Origin: Ampelocalamus luodianensis
Taxonomy: Eukaryota > Streptophyta > Magnoliopsida > Poales > Poaceae
Direction of reading: 5' to 3'
NCBI GenBank assembly: GCA_036346255.1
Contig: CM070628.1
Span: 22,893,840-22,957,839, forward strand
DNA: 64,000 nt
Shown here: positions 35,672-48,214 of the stretch, one piece after another
Position numbering within the stretch: position 1 is the first letter of the stretch
Layout: the number at the start of each line of letters is the position of its first letter
Notes under the pieces: generated by a model
The model's database searches: none
What the model saw: the letters and a program-made list of their open reading frames with translations, nothing else
What the model was told of the DNA's origin: nothing
Program-made: the position numbers and the translations under genes

Positions 35672-38600
35672 TGTGAGGACCCCAGTTTATTTGGCTTGTA
35701 ATGCTTAACCAACCACCTGGCCCTAGCATCACAAATCAAATAAATCAATCCTCGAGATATGTATACTTCCCTAATCGCAAGATACACACCTCTTCACAAA
35801 ATTATGCATCAATTCCATACAACAAGTCTAACAAAAGACATACAATAGGGATTATTACAACAAGGGCCAACCAGCCAAAAGACAATTAAATAACAATTAA
35901 ACAGCGGAAGCAAAAGCCATAAGATGGCGATAATTAAAAGAGCCAATTAGTGTGCCTTTACCCACAAGGCAACCAACCGGCCGCCAAGCTAGTCGTCAAA
36001 CCCAAAGACACTCACAAAAGGGAAGCCTTTGGGGCTCACCTTCTTCCTCTGCAACAAAACATTAAGCAAAGCAACCGAGTACAAAAATTATTTTTGTACT
36101 CGCAAGACCGACGTGTAAGGGTAATGTAACTATAATTAACTACATGCAAGCTTTATTTAAGTGGAGGGGCTCTGACTTACTTTTAGCATAAAGCCGCTTT
36201 TCTTTTGCAATAATGTAATAGTTTGAAGGCGCTTTAACAATTCAAATTTTATTTACATAAATAACAAATGATACAAGAAGTAGTAACATAAAGACATCCC
36301 GAGATGACCAACCCAATGGCCATCACAACAATAGTATGAACACCTGCTCATACCAACCCATCAAGTTTTAGTTAAATGTTGTAGTCTAGTTCTTGGGGCG
36401 ATCCGAGCGTGTCCATAACCTAGGGCGAGGCTATTCGAATAGTTTTAACCTCGCAGGTGTACCAATGTACCACACTTGCATCGCCTTTAAGCCAAAGCAC
36501 ACTTCCAAGGTATCTTTGCACGCTAAGTCCTACGAGACGCTTTCCAATATTGTGTATTAACTACGAGCCGCTCGTATGGATAGAAATCCATACGCTTACA
36601 TGGTAAAGCCGAAAGACAACTACCCACTCGTGGTAAAGCTTTTGACAACTACCATGCTCCCAACACCATCCCTCCCGCAACCTCCTGCGACCGAGCCAAT
36701 ACACGCCAGAGTACTAAGTCAAGAGAGGTCCCATACCCTCTAGTGTGGTTAGCACGCAAAATGCTCAGTACGGTGGCGCAAGTAACTCGGTCCTTAAATG
36801 ACTCGGGCACCATTCCAGTCACACCCAAAAGCACACCAACATACCGTTGTGCCCAAGTCCAAATCATTTTGTTTTCATTTTTAGTTTTCACAAATAAACA
36901 TAGCAACATGCTGAATCATAAAGTTATAATAATTTTGTGTGATCAAGGTTACCGACTAAGTCGATAACCACCCAATTCTACCGGTATCTAAGCATTGCTA
37001 AACATCATATCGCAAAGACAAATAAAAGGCCCTAAATCATTCACCGGGCTCTAATTCACCAGTGAGGATAATATTCCTAAGGTAGTGGCAGGGGTGAACA
37101 ATTTTCAGGGCAACAATGCAATGGGATTAACTACCTCTAATCGACAAAATTAATTATTGACACAAAAGCATGCATACGCATTTAGTAAAACAAAGTATTA
37201 GATTTTAAAAGTAATGGGATTGAGTGGATATGATCAAACCGCTTGCCTTTGCTTTGCTAGAGATATTTGACTTGCGCAGAGGATCACTCGATATCAACGC
37301 CATCTAACGATAAAAGCGCCAAAGCGAAAAACAAATAATAAACACTGAACACCAAAAGTATCCAAAAATTAATAACACGTAAGATAGATTATGAATTTAG
37401 GAACAAAAATTAGATGATTTGGAGTTTATTTAAATTAGTTAGGTTTCTTGTGATTGATATTTCCAAACTCACTTATTTTCCACGATAATCATACAAGAAA
37501 ATCAAACCTCTTATATGCTAATGGAACACTAACTAGTTAATTAGCCAACTAATAACTCGCTAATCAGATTTCTAACCAACTTTAGCCTTATCGACACTTA
37601 ACTACTAGATTTAGCAAAACATAACCTATCGCCATTTTTATTAGCTTCAAACTACAAAGCTATACACCTACAAAAGCAAGACTTCTCTTAGACGTAAATG
37701 TTACAACTAAACTTCTTTTAACTCAATTTCTAATGGCTAACTAGAGTGATCTAAAGGACATACACCCAATTTTCTAGTATGAAAATTGGTTGGGCTAGAG
37801 AAAGGGTTTAATGACATTTTAATTTGACTCCATACCACTTTGCTTTTCCCTACTCAACAACTTATTCTAAAAACTATACCGCTTTACAACTAATTGTCAA
37901 ACATTCATTCAATTAACCAATTACCAAATATGCTTAAGTGATTCCATTAGCCATTCAAAAGATTCAATAGCATTTCACCCTTACACAAGATTGTCAGCTC
38001 ATTGCCACACAAAGGAAAATTTCGAAATGAAACTAATGTCTAACCTTCTTCCAAACCTCAACTACAAATTTGCTAAACCATTTAGAGTGACTTAATTACA
38101 TTTGCAAAGTTGATTAGCAGCAAATTGCTCAGTCTAAGAGAGTGGGTCCCACTGTCAGCCACAGGGAGCCCGAAGGAGGAACAGGGCAGGCTCGGGTGGC
38201 TCGTCCGGCTTGCCGCGGCGAAGCAGCGGCGAGGTAGAGGTGTCGCCAAAATGGGTTGCTCGAGGGCCACCGGGCTAAGGGTGGTCGCGTGGTGGCCGGA
38301 GAGGCACGGAGGCGCGGCGATGATGATGCGGCGGCCGGCCGAGGGTGAAAGGGAAGCGACGGCGCTGGAAGGAAGGGGCGGAAAATAGCGCGCGCATGAG
38401 CATGAGTAGGACTCAGGGAACTCACCGGGGTGCTCGGCGAGGACGGAGAGTGGCCGGAGTGGGCCGGCGACGAGAGCGTGCGGCGGCGCGGGGTGGTCTC
38501 TGTGGAGGGGTTCCTGGAGAGAAAGAGAGAGCGGGTGAGTGATCGGGGAAGATCAAGGGAGCCTAGAGGGTGCTCCAGGAGGGAGGAATCGAAGAGGGTG

Positions 38601-39660
38601 TCGCCGGAGTAGATGTGGCGCTAGAAATGGCGGTGGCGGCCGTGGTCGGGGAAAAAGGGTCGTGCGCAGCTCCACAGGCGATGAATTCCACAATTTCTTG
38701 AGGGGTTTGCCTCTTGGGGACGTGGAACACGCCGTGACGCGATCGTGGGTTGTTGGGGATCGTCGGAGCAGCTGGAAGGCTTGAAGGCGGCGCGGCGCTG
38801 CTCTCGGCTCCCGGAGCACGGTGGAGTAAAAGGACAGAGGAGGGGAAGGAAACCGGGTAGGTGAGCTCTCGACGACTTTTGTAGAAGAAGGCGGAGGTCG
38901 CGAGGTGGTGGTAGCAAGGGCGGCGAGGTGACCGACGAGTCGCGCTGGCACGCATGCGGCGACGGTGGCGAGCGGTGCGCGGGCGAGCTGGCGCAGGCGA
39001 AAGCGCCACGTGGAAGAAGGAGTCTGCTGGTGGGACCGGGTCGTCAGTGAGAGGGGGAGAGCGGCTCGGGCGAGCTGGTTCGGTCGGACCTGGGTTGCGA
39101 AGGGACCGGTCTGACTCGGTTCAGTCTGAGGAACAAGATCGGGTTTAGGTTGGGATTTAACTTTTGACCGAAAATATGCAAGTTTGACTTAGCTGTTTGA
39201 AATAGAAATAAAATTTGAAAAATTCTAAAAAATTTTGTGGGCAATCTGAGGTTCACAAGGGACTTAGGAAAACTAAATTTAAACATTTTATATATTAAAA
39301 TTTGTTAGAATTAAATTACTTTCAAATCTGTATTTGGGATTTCATTTGAATTTTAGAGAAGTCGAAAACACTTATAAAAATTTGGTAAAAATAATTACAA
39401 TTCAATATAAATAATCTAGTATTTGAATAATTTTTTTTTGGAAACTTTCATTCACATATTTTTCTGGAATTCAAATAGCAATGGAATTTAAGTTTAAAAT
39501 TTGAAATCTCAACACAAACTTTAATACAAACTTCAAAAGTTTAAAATTGTGCACAAGTTTGTAGAAAACCAAGAGCATGACCAAGAAATACAACAAAAGT
39601 TTTTAATCTTTAATACTTTTATACATTTGAAATACAAACCCTAGTTTTGGAGTTATTACA
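35672..39660 (-). repeat. 5' LTR (right copy) of the 4-kb-LTR element
   Basis: It runs from TGTGAGGACCCCAG to GGAGTTATTACA. It carries the perfect hairpin at 36077-36101 and the GGCTATTCGAATAG block near 36430. It differs from the left copy mostly by short clustered changes between 35.7 and 38.3 kb, many of them where the left copy has CAG or CTG. Confidence 0.92.
36077..36101 (-). other. LTR hairpin GAGTAC...GTACTC
   Basis: A 25-nt near-perfect inverted repeat: GAGTACAAAAA, one or two loop bases, then its complement, followed by GCAAG. About 405 nt from the LTR 3' end. The left LTR copy has it at 30203-30226 with the last base changed. Confidence 0.8.
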
Positions 39661-40282
39661 CGGTTTGGATACTATTGGCTCAGAGATCATCGTAATTTCA
39701 AATCTAGCCTCGTTACGCTTGAAATTCTATTTTTGGCCTACTAGCCCCGCCTGCTGCGCCACTGCACCGCAGCAAGTGACGTGCTGCGTCGCCGCATCAT
39801 TGAAACCACTGCCGCGCCTCCTCACCGTAGCAGCCCACTGCCGCCGCGCCAACGCAGCAAGTTGTCAGACCGTAGCATTTTTTAGAAAAAATCATTTAAG
39901 TATATTTTTTTGAGGAATTTCTAAATATAGCAAATGAGCTCGAAAAATTCTGAAAAAAATTCACAAGAAAGCACACTGTGCCAGGAGGCTCTGCAAAAAA
40001 ATTCATAATTTTTAGAGCTCATTTGATATATTTAGAAATTCCTCTAAAAATATACTTAAATGGATTTTTCTGAAAAAATGCTACAGTTACAAAGATCATG
40101 ACTTGCTGCGTTAGGCATGTATGTGTGGTCTGCTGCGAAGAGGGGTCGCAGCAGGTTGTTCCTACTGCATTTGGCGCAAGCAAAGCGGGGCTAGGGGCCA
40201 AAATGAAATTTCTGACGTAACAAGGCTAGATTTGGAATTATAGTGGTCTATGTAATAATAGTGTCCCAAACTCCTATGTAAC

Positions 40283-41941
40283 AACCATATTTTTTAAATA
40301 GGTGTACTGCTTTACAATCATTCGTGATTTCAGCATTTAATCGAAATAGAATTAAACCTGCTTATAAACAGTTAAAAAGCATTATTTTGATTAAATTATA
40401 GCCTAACGGCTATTTTGCAGCAACAAAATGGGCATCTTAAACCCAAAGCCTAGACTTACGTTCAGAAGAACCAAAGGCTTCTATAGGAAAGGTTGAGTGC
40501 GGTCGTAACCTTAACACATTCTCTAAGGTGTTCTTCAATCTTCTGATATACATTCTAATAAAAATTTAACAAGATTGAGTACACAACGTACTCAGCAAGC
40601 TGCATGGGAAAGCTATTTAATTATATGCCAGGAGTTCAATGGATTATTTAGGGTTACCATATCAGGTATATGTGGATGCATTTTGAGTTTAAAGCAGTTT
40701 ATCTTTAAAACAGAAAAACCATACTAATATCACACCAGGGGTTTACTCAACGATTGCAATTACCGTCTTAACATTTCTACTTATGCCTCATATATTGGAA
40801 TCATCCATGAACATAACTTCATTGACCGGAAGCACGACGTATCCGAATACCATTGATTATACTCTGCAGAGTTGTCCAACTTTACCCATAAGATACCTCA
40901 AACTCATACTGTCAAGCTGTATACACGCAATACGATTACGTGCGACTGAGTCGAGATAACATAGCTTTTTCACTGCTCAACCTTTCTAGTATCTACCCGG
41001 TAGGTTCAACGTCAATACAGCCATTGGGAAACTACCAGCCAATAGTGGAGTGCGCAGTCAGATACTGACTGGTTCATACTGTTGTGTAGTTCAACGAGTG
41101 CCCTAACTAGCCCACTCTTGACTCACCCCCATTCCGTAGCCGCTCTATCACACAAGAGCAGTTGACATCCTGTAGATATTCAATTGGAAGAGCAGTGTAC
41201 TAGGCCAAGTTAGATCAACCAAACCCGTGGTTGAGCGATTTATGTGTCTATTATTTGGCACAAGGTTTTAGTCCTTACTTGTCATTTAGTGAGGCGATGG
41301 ACCATTTACCATCTCGTGGCCGTCCACCTCTTGATCTCACATCTGACTCACTTTTATCAAGTATATTGGTTTGTCCATCATTCTGCTCTCAACCCTCAAC
41401 TCTCCACCAAAACCTATTGACGATTAGCCAATCTTTCTTACCAGTATTTAAAAATAATTTGTGTGACATTACTGAATATTTGCTATCATTTTATGTAACC
41501 TACACTTGTCAAGTTGAATACGGCCTACAAAGAATATGAGGGCTTGTATGTGGGGTGATGGAATTTATCTACTCATCATGGCATTCAAAAGTATTATTTC
41601 AATATTAAAGTAATTGACATAAATATAAGTACATGAAATATAGACTCAAAATGATCAAATGAATGCGACTTGCCTCCACATTTGTAGTCCTTGACTGGAC
41701 TTACTTTTCTTGCGTCTTTACCATCTCCTTCTGTAGCTTGATCAATAATTTCTTGCTCTAACATGGAAGAAAATCTAATAAATAAATCCGTGCTCAACAT
41801 GAGGTGAGTTGGGAACAAAATGAATTAAATAAATTCATAAAGAATTGAAAAGAGAGGTGGTGTGGGTGGTTGGGATTTATTGGGTACTTGATTATGTCAA
41901 ATAGAGTAAAAAATGGGCTTTACGGGCTTGAAATGGTCGAA

Positions 41942-41973
<32 letters not shown>

Positions 41974-43330
41974 GTATATATGTATATATATATATATATG
42001 TTCATTGGGTCTGGGATGAACAATGATGGGTCTAGTACTATTCACTAATGGATTCAGTGGAATAGTAATGGGTTTAATGAATAGTGTCAGTGCAACACTG
42101 TTCATAGCGGGTCGAATCTTGTGAATAGTACTGGGTTTGGCTATGGGCTAATGGGTTGAACAGTATTGGGCAGAGTGAACAGTATCGGGTTGTACAGTGA
42201 ATAGTGGTGGGCTGCAAAGAAATGGGTCGATTGGGCTGGGCCTTGAATAGTGTCAAGTCGAGTTTTACTAGAAAAACGCTTTGGGCCAGCCCACTTAGCT
42301 TGCTAGGCCCAAAAGCATTTTGGGCTAGCTAGCCTGCCTTGGTGGGCCAGCAAGGGCATGTGGCCCAGGGAGCTCAAGCTCGCTACCATGGCCATCAAGC
42401 GAAAATTTCAGCGACGACGGCGTTGGGTGGTGCAGTAGGCATCTCTGTTGCATGAGCAACCCATTTTGGGGTTTTCCTAGGCGGAGGAGGTCCGATTAGG
42501 GGTGAGAGGTAGTAGTGGCACACAACCAAAATAGGGGGATGGCGTGTCAGCATTCTGACAGTGCTCCGGCTAAATTGGTCGGCTGTGGAGGACTAGTGGA
42601 GTGAGGGGAGCTCGGTGGTGGCGGTGTCGAATCTTGGGGTAGTTTGTGGTGGCGTGGCGGCGTGGACCGTCGGCGGCGGAGCTTCGGTGAACGTTAACGA
42701 CGAGCTATGGGTAGCGGCGGTGGGCTTGGATCTTGGGGACGTGTTTGCGGTGGCGAGGCGAAGCTCACGATGGGTCAATTTGATGAGGGCTTGGACGGTG
42801 GTGGTGAATTGAAGAAGGGGCTTTTCGGGCATTTCTCGAGTGCGATAGCGATTGGCGGCGGTGGCTAGCGTTGGGGAAGAGAAGTGCACAAGCAGGGTTG
42901 TGGGTGGTTGGGGATGAATATGATGTGGTGGTGGCGGGCTTTTTATAGTCGGCAATGGAGGTGGCGGCAGTAGCTGAGAGGAGGCGGGCACGACGCGTGG
43001 AGGAAGGCATGTGCGGCTGTGCGCAATCGGTGCTAAGGAAGGGGAAAAAGTAGGCGGTGGGTGGCGAGGTGAGGTGGTGAGTACTGGTGCAGGCGAAGGT
43101 GGTGGAAGAAGCCGACGGGGGCCAAGGCGGTGCACAGCACGGGCGAACGACAAGGTGACACGGTGAGGAAGAAGAATAGGGGAGAAGCACGTGGGAGAAA
43201 AGGCGCTTTTGGGCTGGAAAAGTGGAATTCCGAAAGAGGAAAGAGGAAAAGAAGGGAAACTTTCCGAATTGGGCAAGAAAACCAAATTTGAACCAAACTT
43301 TTAATAAATTTTGAAATTTTGTGTCTTTTC
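40283..43330 (-). mobile_element. LTR-like fragment related to the long-LTR families
   Basis: This shares with the 3.4-kb and 4-kb LTRs, in the same order, the GAGTAC...GTACTC hairpin (40577-40593, followed by AGCAAG), the block TCTGCAGAGTTGTCCAACTT at 40863 with TACCCAT after it, an AT-rich middle and a GC-rich end (42240-43250). A minus-strand TATAAAAAG at about 42939-42948 fits a minus-strand LTR promoter upstream of the GC-rich leader. The ends are not found; the left end may lie beyond the foldback element in 29278-29779. Confidence 0.55.
41941..41999. repeat. (TA)n(TATG)n microsatellite
   Basis: TA runs surrounding four TATG/TGTA units. Confidence 0.9.
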
Positions 43331-43714
43331 AATCTTTGCAGGCTGCAAGAACTTTCGGGTCCCAGGGAACAATGGCTCGTTGAGTAGCTATGTTTGGTGG
43401 ATCTCTGATGGCGTCGCGTGCTGAATAAATCACCATAAGCAGCATCGATAGAATCTTTTGAGTGATGATTGCGCTTGAGGATTAGTTTATCATCGTGGAT
43501 CGACATTCTTATCAGAAACAACACACTTAGCTACGGTGCGGACCAGCATTAAAATTTAGGATGTGCTAATGGGATGCTACCGCTTGTCCACGTTGCTGTC
43601 TGCCTGCCTGGCAGCGCACTGCCCGCCTGCCTAATTGTCAACGCCACCTACCTATCCTGCTGGTTGCCGCGCTGCACACAAGCTTGTGCCACGCAGGATG
43701 CAGTGCTGCCCAGT
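43331..43714. other. Unassigned sequence
   Basis: Pyrimidine-rich with repeated GCCTGCCTG and GCTGC motifs. No gene or transposon signature is seen. Confidence 0.4.
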
Positions 43715-45274
43715 TGTTGTTGCTGATATGCCCTAGAGGCAATCAAAGAGACGATTGTATTATGTCTATGTTTATGAGTTATTGAATAAATATTATTCTG
43801 TTCTTTGAATGAATCATTGGTTATAAAGATTAATAAGTATGTGACTTGTTGGTGAAGCTCTTTAACTTATATGATGTTATTCTAAATTGTATCCCTGGTC
43901 GGATGTCACTGGTCGGAACACTAGTGACCCTACGACCAGTACATGTATTGATTGATGACTATGTTTCACCAGTCATGGATATAGGGATATCGAATCAATA
44001 ATGTGAACACATGTTAGAGAACATGGTGTTGGATTGACCCACCTTGAGACACTGTTGAGATTGTTATGATTCTATGTGTCATCAGTTGGTCTCAAGAAAT
44101 GATGATGTATAATCCTTAGACCTGAGATCAACATAGTTCCCTACATGTGTAATAGCACTCTTAGGGGTTGCCAAACGCTACTCATAACTGGGTAGTTATA
44201 AAGGTAGCTTTCGGGTATGCTATGAAACATGCGGAGGAATGTGACTAGTCGGATATGGGATTTGCTCCTCCTAACATAACAGGAGATATATCTCTGGGCC
44301 CCTCGAAGTGGTCGGATAAAGAAAGTGCATAGTCATGCCACTGGTGGTCGAAGAGTTCGACCACATAAGATTATCCGATACTCGATTAAGAAAGTGTTGA
44401 ACAATTTATGGATAACATAATATCTCACTTGGAGTTCAACCAGATATCGTGAGGCAAAAGAAGAATACACGAGTAGGTCGCTTAGTTCGATCAGTTACAG
44501 ACTAGTCGTATGTAGATACGAGCCGGTCGTAGACTGGTCGAACATAATCATATAGTGGTCGAAACCAAGTCGTAAGGAGTTACGAACTGGTCGTATAGGG
44601 TTAGGATCTGGTCGCAAGTGATGAGGACCTAGTCGCCGATCATATTACATTAAGGTTCATCCGATATAATTTGTGTGTATTTGGGAATCGTTATGTCCTG
44701 CTAGGAACCGCTAACGACTCGTGGTCGGAAAAGGTTTCTGAGTCACAACCGACTACGCATAAACCTAACGGGTCACAAACTTAATGAGTTGGAACAAAAC
44801 GTGTTCGGATAGGATCCGTCATGGGTACTATATAAGGATATGCTAGAGGCTATAGGAAAGAACACGATATGTGTGATATACGAGTTGACGTGAGTTGCTT
44901 CACCGAAACCCTAGCCGCCATCTTCTTGAGAGAGCCCCGCCGTGCGACTTGGTACTAGCACACCGGCGTTCGGTGTTTCTTTTCTAAACGTGTGGATACC
45001 GTGAGAGGCGCTCATCAGAGTTGTTTGTTGCACTTGAGAACGATCTGCGATCTTCACAAGGAACCGCAGAGGTTGCTAGAGGAGACGATCGATTATGACC
45101 ACTACATTGACTTGCTCGACGCTTGACGATTAACTACGACCACTTCACCGATGCACTCTACGCTGGATCGGTCCGCTCCAACTCTTCTTCACGCACCGCG
45201 CGTCTAGTGGTAATGATTTATGATCTCTTGCTTGTATGGTTTTCTGATTTATGTGGTAGAATTTTTTTGAATTG
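43715..45274 (+). mobile_element. Solo LTR of a BARE/Angela-like Ty1/copia element
   Basis: The start TGTTGTTGCTGATATGCCC, followed by TAGAGGCAAT, resembles the start of BARE/Angela LTRs of grasses. CTATATAAGG at 44828-44837 is a good TATA box, followed by a leader with CCGCCATC and CTAGCC motifs. The middle has many GGTCG/GTCGTA repeats. No primer site or interior follows. A possible imperfect duplication CCAGT (43710-43714) and CCAGC (45275-45279) sets the right end, but the last bases are not CA, so that end is uncertain. Confidence 0.65.
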
Positions 45275-45279
45275 CCAGC

Positions 45280-46430
45280 TATCGTAGCCTACCCGTATCC
45301 CTTTAGTTGTCCACCCACCTCATTCCCGCACGAGCCGTCCAGAACGCTCAAGACCATGCCCTCACGTCGGCCGCGGCGCTAGTCGCTAGGGTTCGCTATG
45401 ATGGGGATTGGGGAATTGGTTAGGGATTGGAGTGAGACTCGATGCCTGGTGGTTGGAGAGAGCATAGTCAGAGTGAGATAGATTGGTTTGGTGGACTTGG
45501 CCAGTTGATCCAAGACAGCAACTATCAATACTTGGCTTGGTGCAGCCTATACAAGAGAATTCTTGCTCAAATTATTTTCTTGCTCTTCTTCTACACTCAG
45601 AGCAGCTAAGCTTCAGCCCGATAGATGAGGTGCTAGGGGTACTCATGGTCCAGTCGGACATAGAGGGTGCTCTACCCTCCTTAGGCCCCTGTTGGGTCCG
45701 CCCCTGCCTAGCTAGTCTGGTCCCTGATAAGTTTCTGCTGCAAATACTAATGGCTTGCCTAAGATCGGAATAATAGCCGAAAAGGATGCAGCTAGTAAAT
45801 TGAAGATAAATCTGTCTGTTCCCACCACCATATGCAGTTCATGCAAAAAAGTGGGCATTTGCAGTCACAACAGCCACCCACTTAGCTTTTCTTCACCACT
45901 CATTCACATGACAGTTAAAATGCTCAAACCAATGTGTCAACCCGTTTTCATCAGCAAATTAACCGAGATAAATGGCCGGATAAGAGGAGACTATAACTCT
46001 TTACATGCAAAGACAGATGCTCACTGAGAAAGATCGCACTCCAGCTCTGCTTGGTGAAGAGTCCAAGCTGGGCAGAATGTTGCAGCTGGAGAGCATCTTG
46101 GACAAAAATGGCATTCATATCTGTTCGACAATAAGGACTGTTCCAACTAAGTGATCCTGTTCACTGTAAAAGAATTGACAGCACATACGCATTATGCTGT
46201 ATGTTCACAGCAGCAGGCTTGTTCCTAAGTGCTGTCACTGTTGGGGCTTGAGAGTCTTGCAATTTGCAGGATGCAGCAACCAAGTAACAGGCCGTGCTGT
46301 TGCAAAATAGTCTCCTCCAACGGATAGAGACTGCAAAATTGCTGTGCAAATGTAAGACGCAAGCAGCCAGTAGTTGAGGTAAACTTATGTCAGAAACTTG
46401 ATGGTACAAAAAGAGTTAGATAGCACAACA
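45280..46430. other. Unassigned sequence
   Basis: Mixed composition, with short ORFs at 45483-45773 and 45755-46027 that show no domain. This is the stretch most likely to hold old host-derived DNA, but I cannot identify anything in it. Confidence 0.35.
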
Positions 46431-47850
46431 ACGTTGAGGGCCTGTGTGGAACGCAAGGAAATTCTCCTTTCGTTACTTTTTACTTGATGTTCTAAAATCC
46501 GTGTCATCAAATTTTATCGTCAATAGGTCTAACACTATCTAGATTAGCTAGATAAAAATTATATCATTAGACTTATCGTTAGAAATACTATCATAATACT
46601 ATAATTTTTTTTAGTACATCTTAATCTTAATGTAAGGCTATAAAAATATTATGGTCAAAATCACATCGAGATACCGTGAAAATTTAAAAATATCACGGAT
46701 GAAGCAGTTCAATTCCACACTCTAAACGCGCGAAATTCACACAAAGCATACACTAGTGGGCCTTGGAGTGATTAAACAGAGTGATAGGATGATATTATTT
46801 TTGGTTCATGGGTTGAGATTTTTGGAGGCGCATTTCTGATGAAAATTCATGGGACCCGTTTTCAAAATAGTCCCTGATTAATTTATTTCCCCCCTTTTTG
46901 CGGGAACATACCTTCCACATTTCATGAATCTTGCTTCAGTACTTGATCACAGTTGGTTTGAAAAAGACCTAAGAATCGTGTACCTAAAAATTCGAAACCA
47001 GGTTGAGCCTGGTCCGGCCAAATTTTTTAGCATGGTTGTCCGGCCCAAATAGAGCTTCATCGGGCAAAGTGATTCATGAGATTTTAGGAGGCCCATTTGT
47101 GATGAAAATTCAGGGCTCCCATTTTCAAAGTAATTCCTACAACATTTCCGTGAATCTTTCTACAATGTTTGATCCATGTTGGTTTCGGAAAGACCTAAAC
47201 AACATGTACCACAAAAATGAAAGCCCAGCTCTAGTTTTTTAGAAGGCCTTCCGTAAAACTTGCCTGGCCCAACTCGAGCTTTATCCGACAAATACATTTT
47301 TTAGCATGGTCAGACTGCATGTAATTATGCTTCTATTGAGCCTAATTAAAACCCATTACAAGCTATAAGACATTGTTACCAAACCCGGTCCGAACGTTGA
47401 CCTATCGAGGTGCTGGACCTGTTGGTCACTAGTTGGACAGGTGGGTCATTAGTTGGACCGTAAGTTCTATAATATATTTAGTGTATTTGTCATGAAAAAA
47501 TATACATACACAGCCAAAAAATATAATTGTATATAGCTATTTCTCTTAAAAGAAATTTCTTTTCAGGATGCAATTTTTGCCCAATTTCCGCGGGTTGGTG
47601 GGGAGGGATGTTGGTCAACTCATGTTAACCTGACCGTTTTGCATCAAAACTGGGCAGTTTGGTTCAAGCCGGGGTAATTGTAGAAACGATCCAATGATCT
47701 AGCCCGGACAGGCGAAGGCACCGGGTCCGATTTTTTTGGATGCCATGGTTTAGCCGTTTAGGTTTCAAAATGAATGATGTTTGGTGGCGAGTTTTGTTGC
47801 TAGTATTTGCGAATATATTGCCTTATCATCTCAAGTCTTAACCCTTAGTA
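46431..47850. repeat. AT-rich stretch with a degenerate direct duplication
   Basis: About 46810-46990 and 47072-47225 are diverged direct copies about 262 bp apart: both hold GATGAAAATTCA, a TTTTCAAA segment, a GTTGGTTT stretch and AAAGACCTAA in the same order. No coding sequence is seen. The origin could be a decayed transposon; termini were not found. Confidence 0.6.
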
Positions 47851-48060
47851 AGAGCAGGTCGTATTACTAAATCATCAACTCACAATTATTAATGGTTTTG
47901 CTAATTTGAGGTTACTCTCACTAATTCTTTGATGAGGACGTCCTCTCGTCATGACATGTGGGGATCCTTTTCTTCCCACTTCCTTACCCATCAAATACTC
48001 TCGCCACGACACGTGGTGGCATCCTCGCCCCCTCCTCCTCGCTCCCCTTCCGAACCGAAT

Positions 48061-48214
48061 TTTTGAATCGAAAGTTTTCGAACCAAAAGCTTTTGAATAG
48101 AAAGTTTTCGAACAGAAAGCTTTTGAATCGAAAAATTTCGAGTCGAAAGTTTTTTTGGTCGAAAGTTTTTGAGCCAAAAGTTTCATTCATTGGAAAGTTT
48201 CGAATCGAAGTTTT
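48061..48214. repeat. 15-bp minisatellite
   Basis: About ten tandem units alternating TTTTGAATCGAAAG and TTTTCGAACCAAAAGC, lengths 13-17 bp. Because the unit is near 15 bp and lacks stops, several frames stay open on both strands and give pentapeptide-like repeats (FDSK-x); these are by-products of the repeat. Confidence 0.85.

Larger units (their letters stand above)
29793..39660 (-). mobile_element. LTR retrotransposon with 4-kb LTRs and a 1.9-kb non-coding interior
   Basis: The two LTRs, 29793-33814 (4022 bp) and 35672-39660 (3989 bp), share the same order of sequence throughout and have TGTGAGG and GTTACA tips. Between them lie only 1857 bp. On the minus strand the primer-binding site at 35656-35667 adjoins the right LTR and a purine-rich tract adjoins the left one, fixing the orientation. 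No gag or pol motif is found, so it is non-autonomous (a LARD-like or deleted derivative). Flanks CGAAG and CGGTT do not match as a duplication; decay at the foldback tip may explain this. Confidence 0.88.
29789..40273. mobile_element. Long foldback (Mutator-like) element, split near its left tip by an LTR element
   Basis: 39661-39962 and about 39992-40273 are inverted copies of about 300 bp with a loop of about 30 bp, so the transcript or single strand would fold into one long hairpin. The right tip reads GTGTCCCAAACTC and is followed by CTATGTAAC (40274-40282). The identical 9-mer occurs at 29780-29788, just outside the LTR element. I infer that GAAG (29789-29792) plus 39661-40273 is one element with a 9-bp target duplication, the hallmark of Mutator-like transposons, and that the LTR element landed 4-5 bp inside its left end. 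No transposase is present. Confidence 0.72.

Noticed and set aside
39661..40273. microRNA precursor gene
   Set aside because: The hairpin is far longer than a plant miRNA precursor and has transposon tips and a target duplication; a siRNA source is possible, a miRNA gene is not supported.
42593..43285. 230-codon minus-strand ORF, Pro/Ser/Thr-rich
   Set aside because: Composition follows from GC-rich LTR leader sequence; overlapping frames are equally long and no family is recognised.
45483..46027. Possible host gene exons
   Set aside because: Two short overlapping ORFs without domain, splice signals or composition supporting a gene.
47390..47750. Possible inverted-repeat DNA transposon around CCCGGTCCGA motifs
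   Set aside because: The two CCGGTCCG/CGGGTCCG sites do not extend into a convincing inverted repeat and no target duplication is seen.
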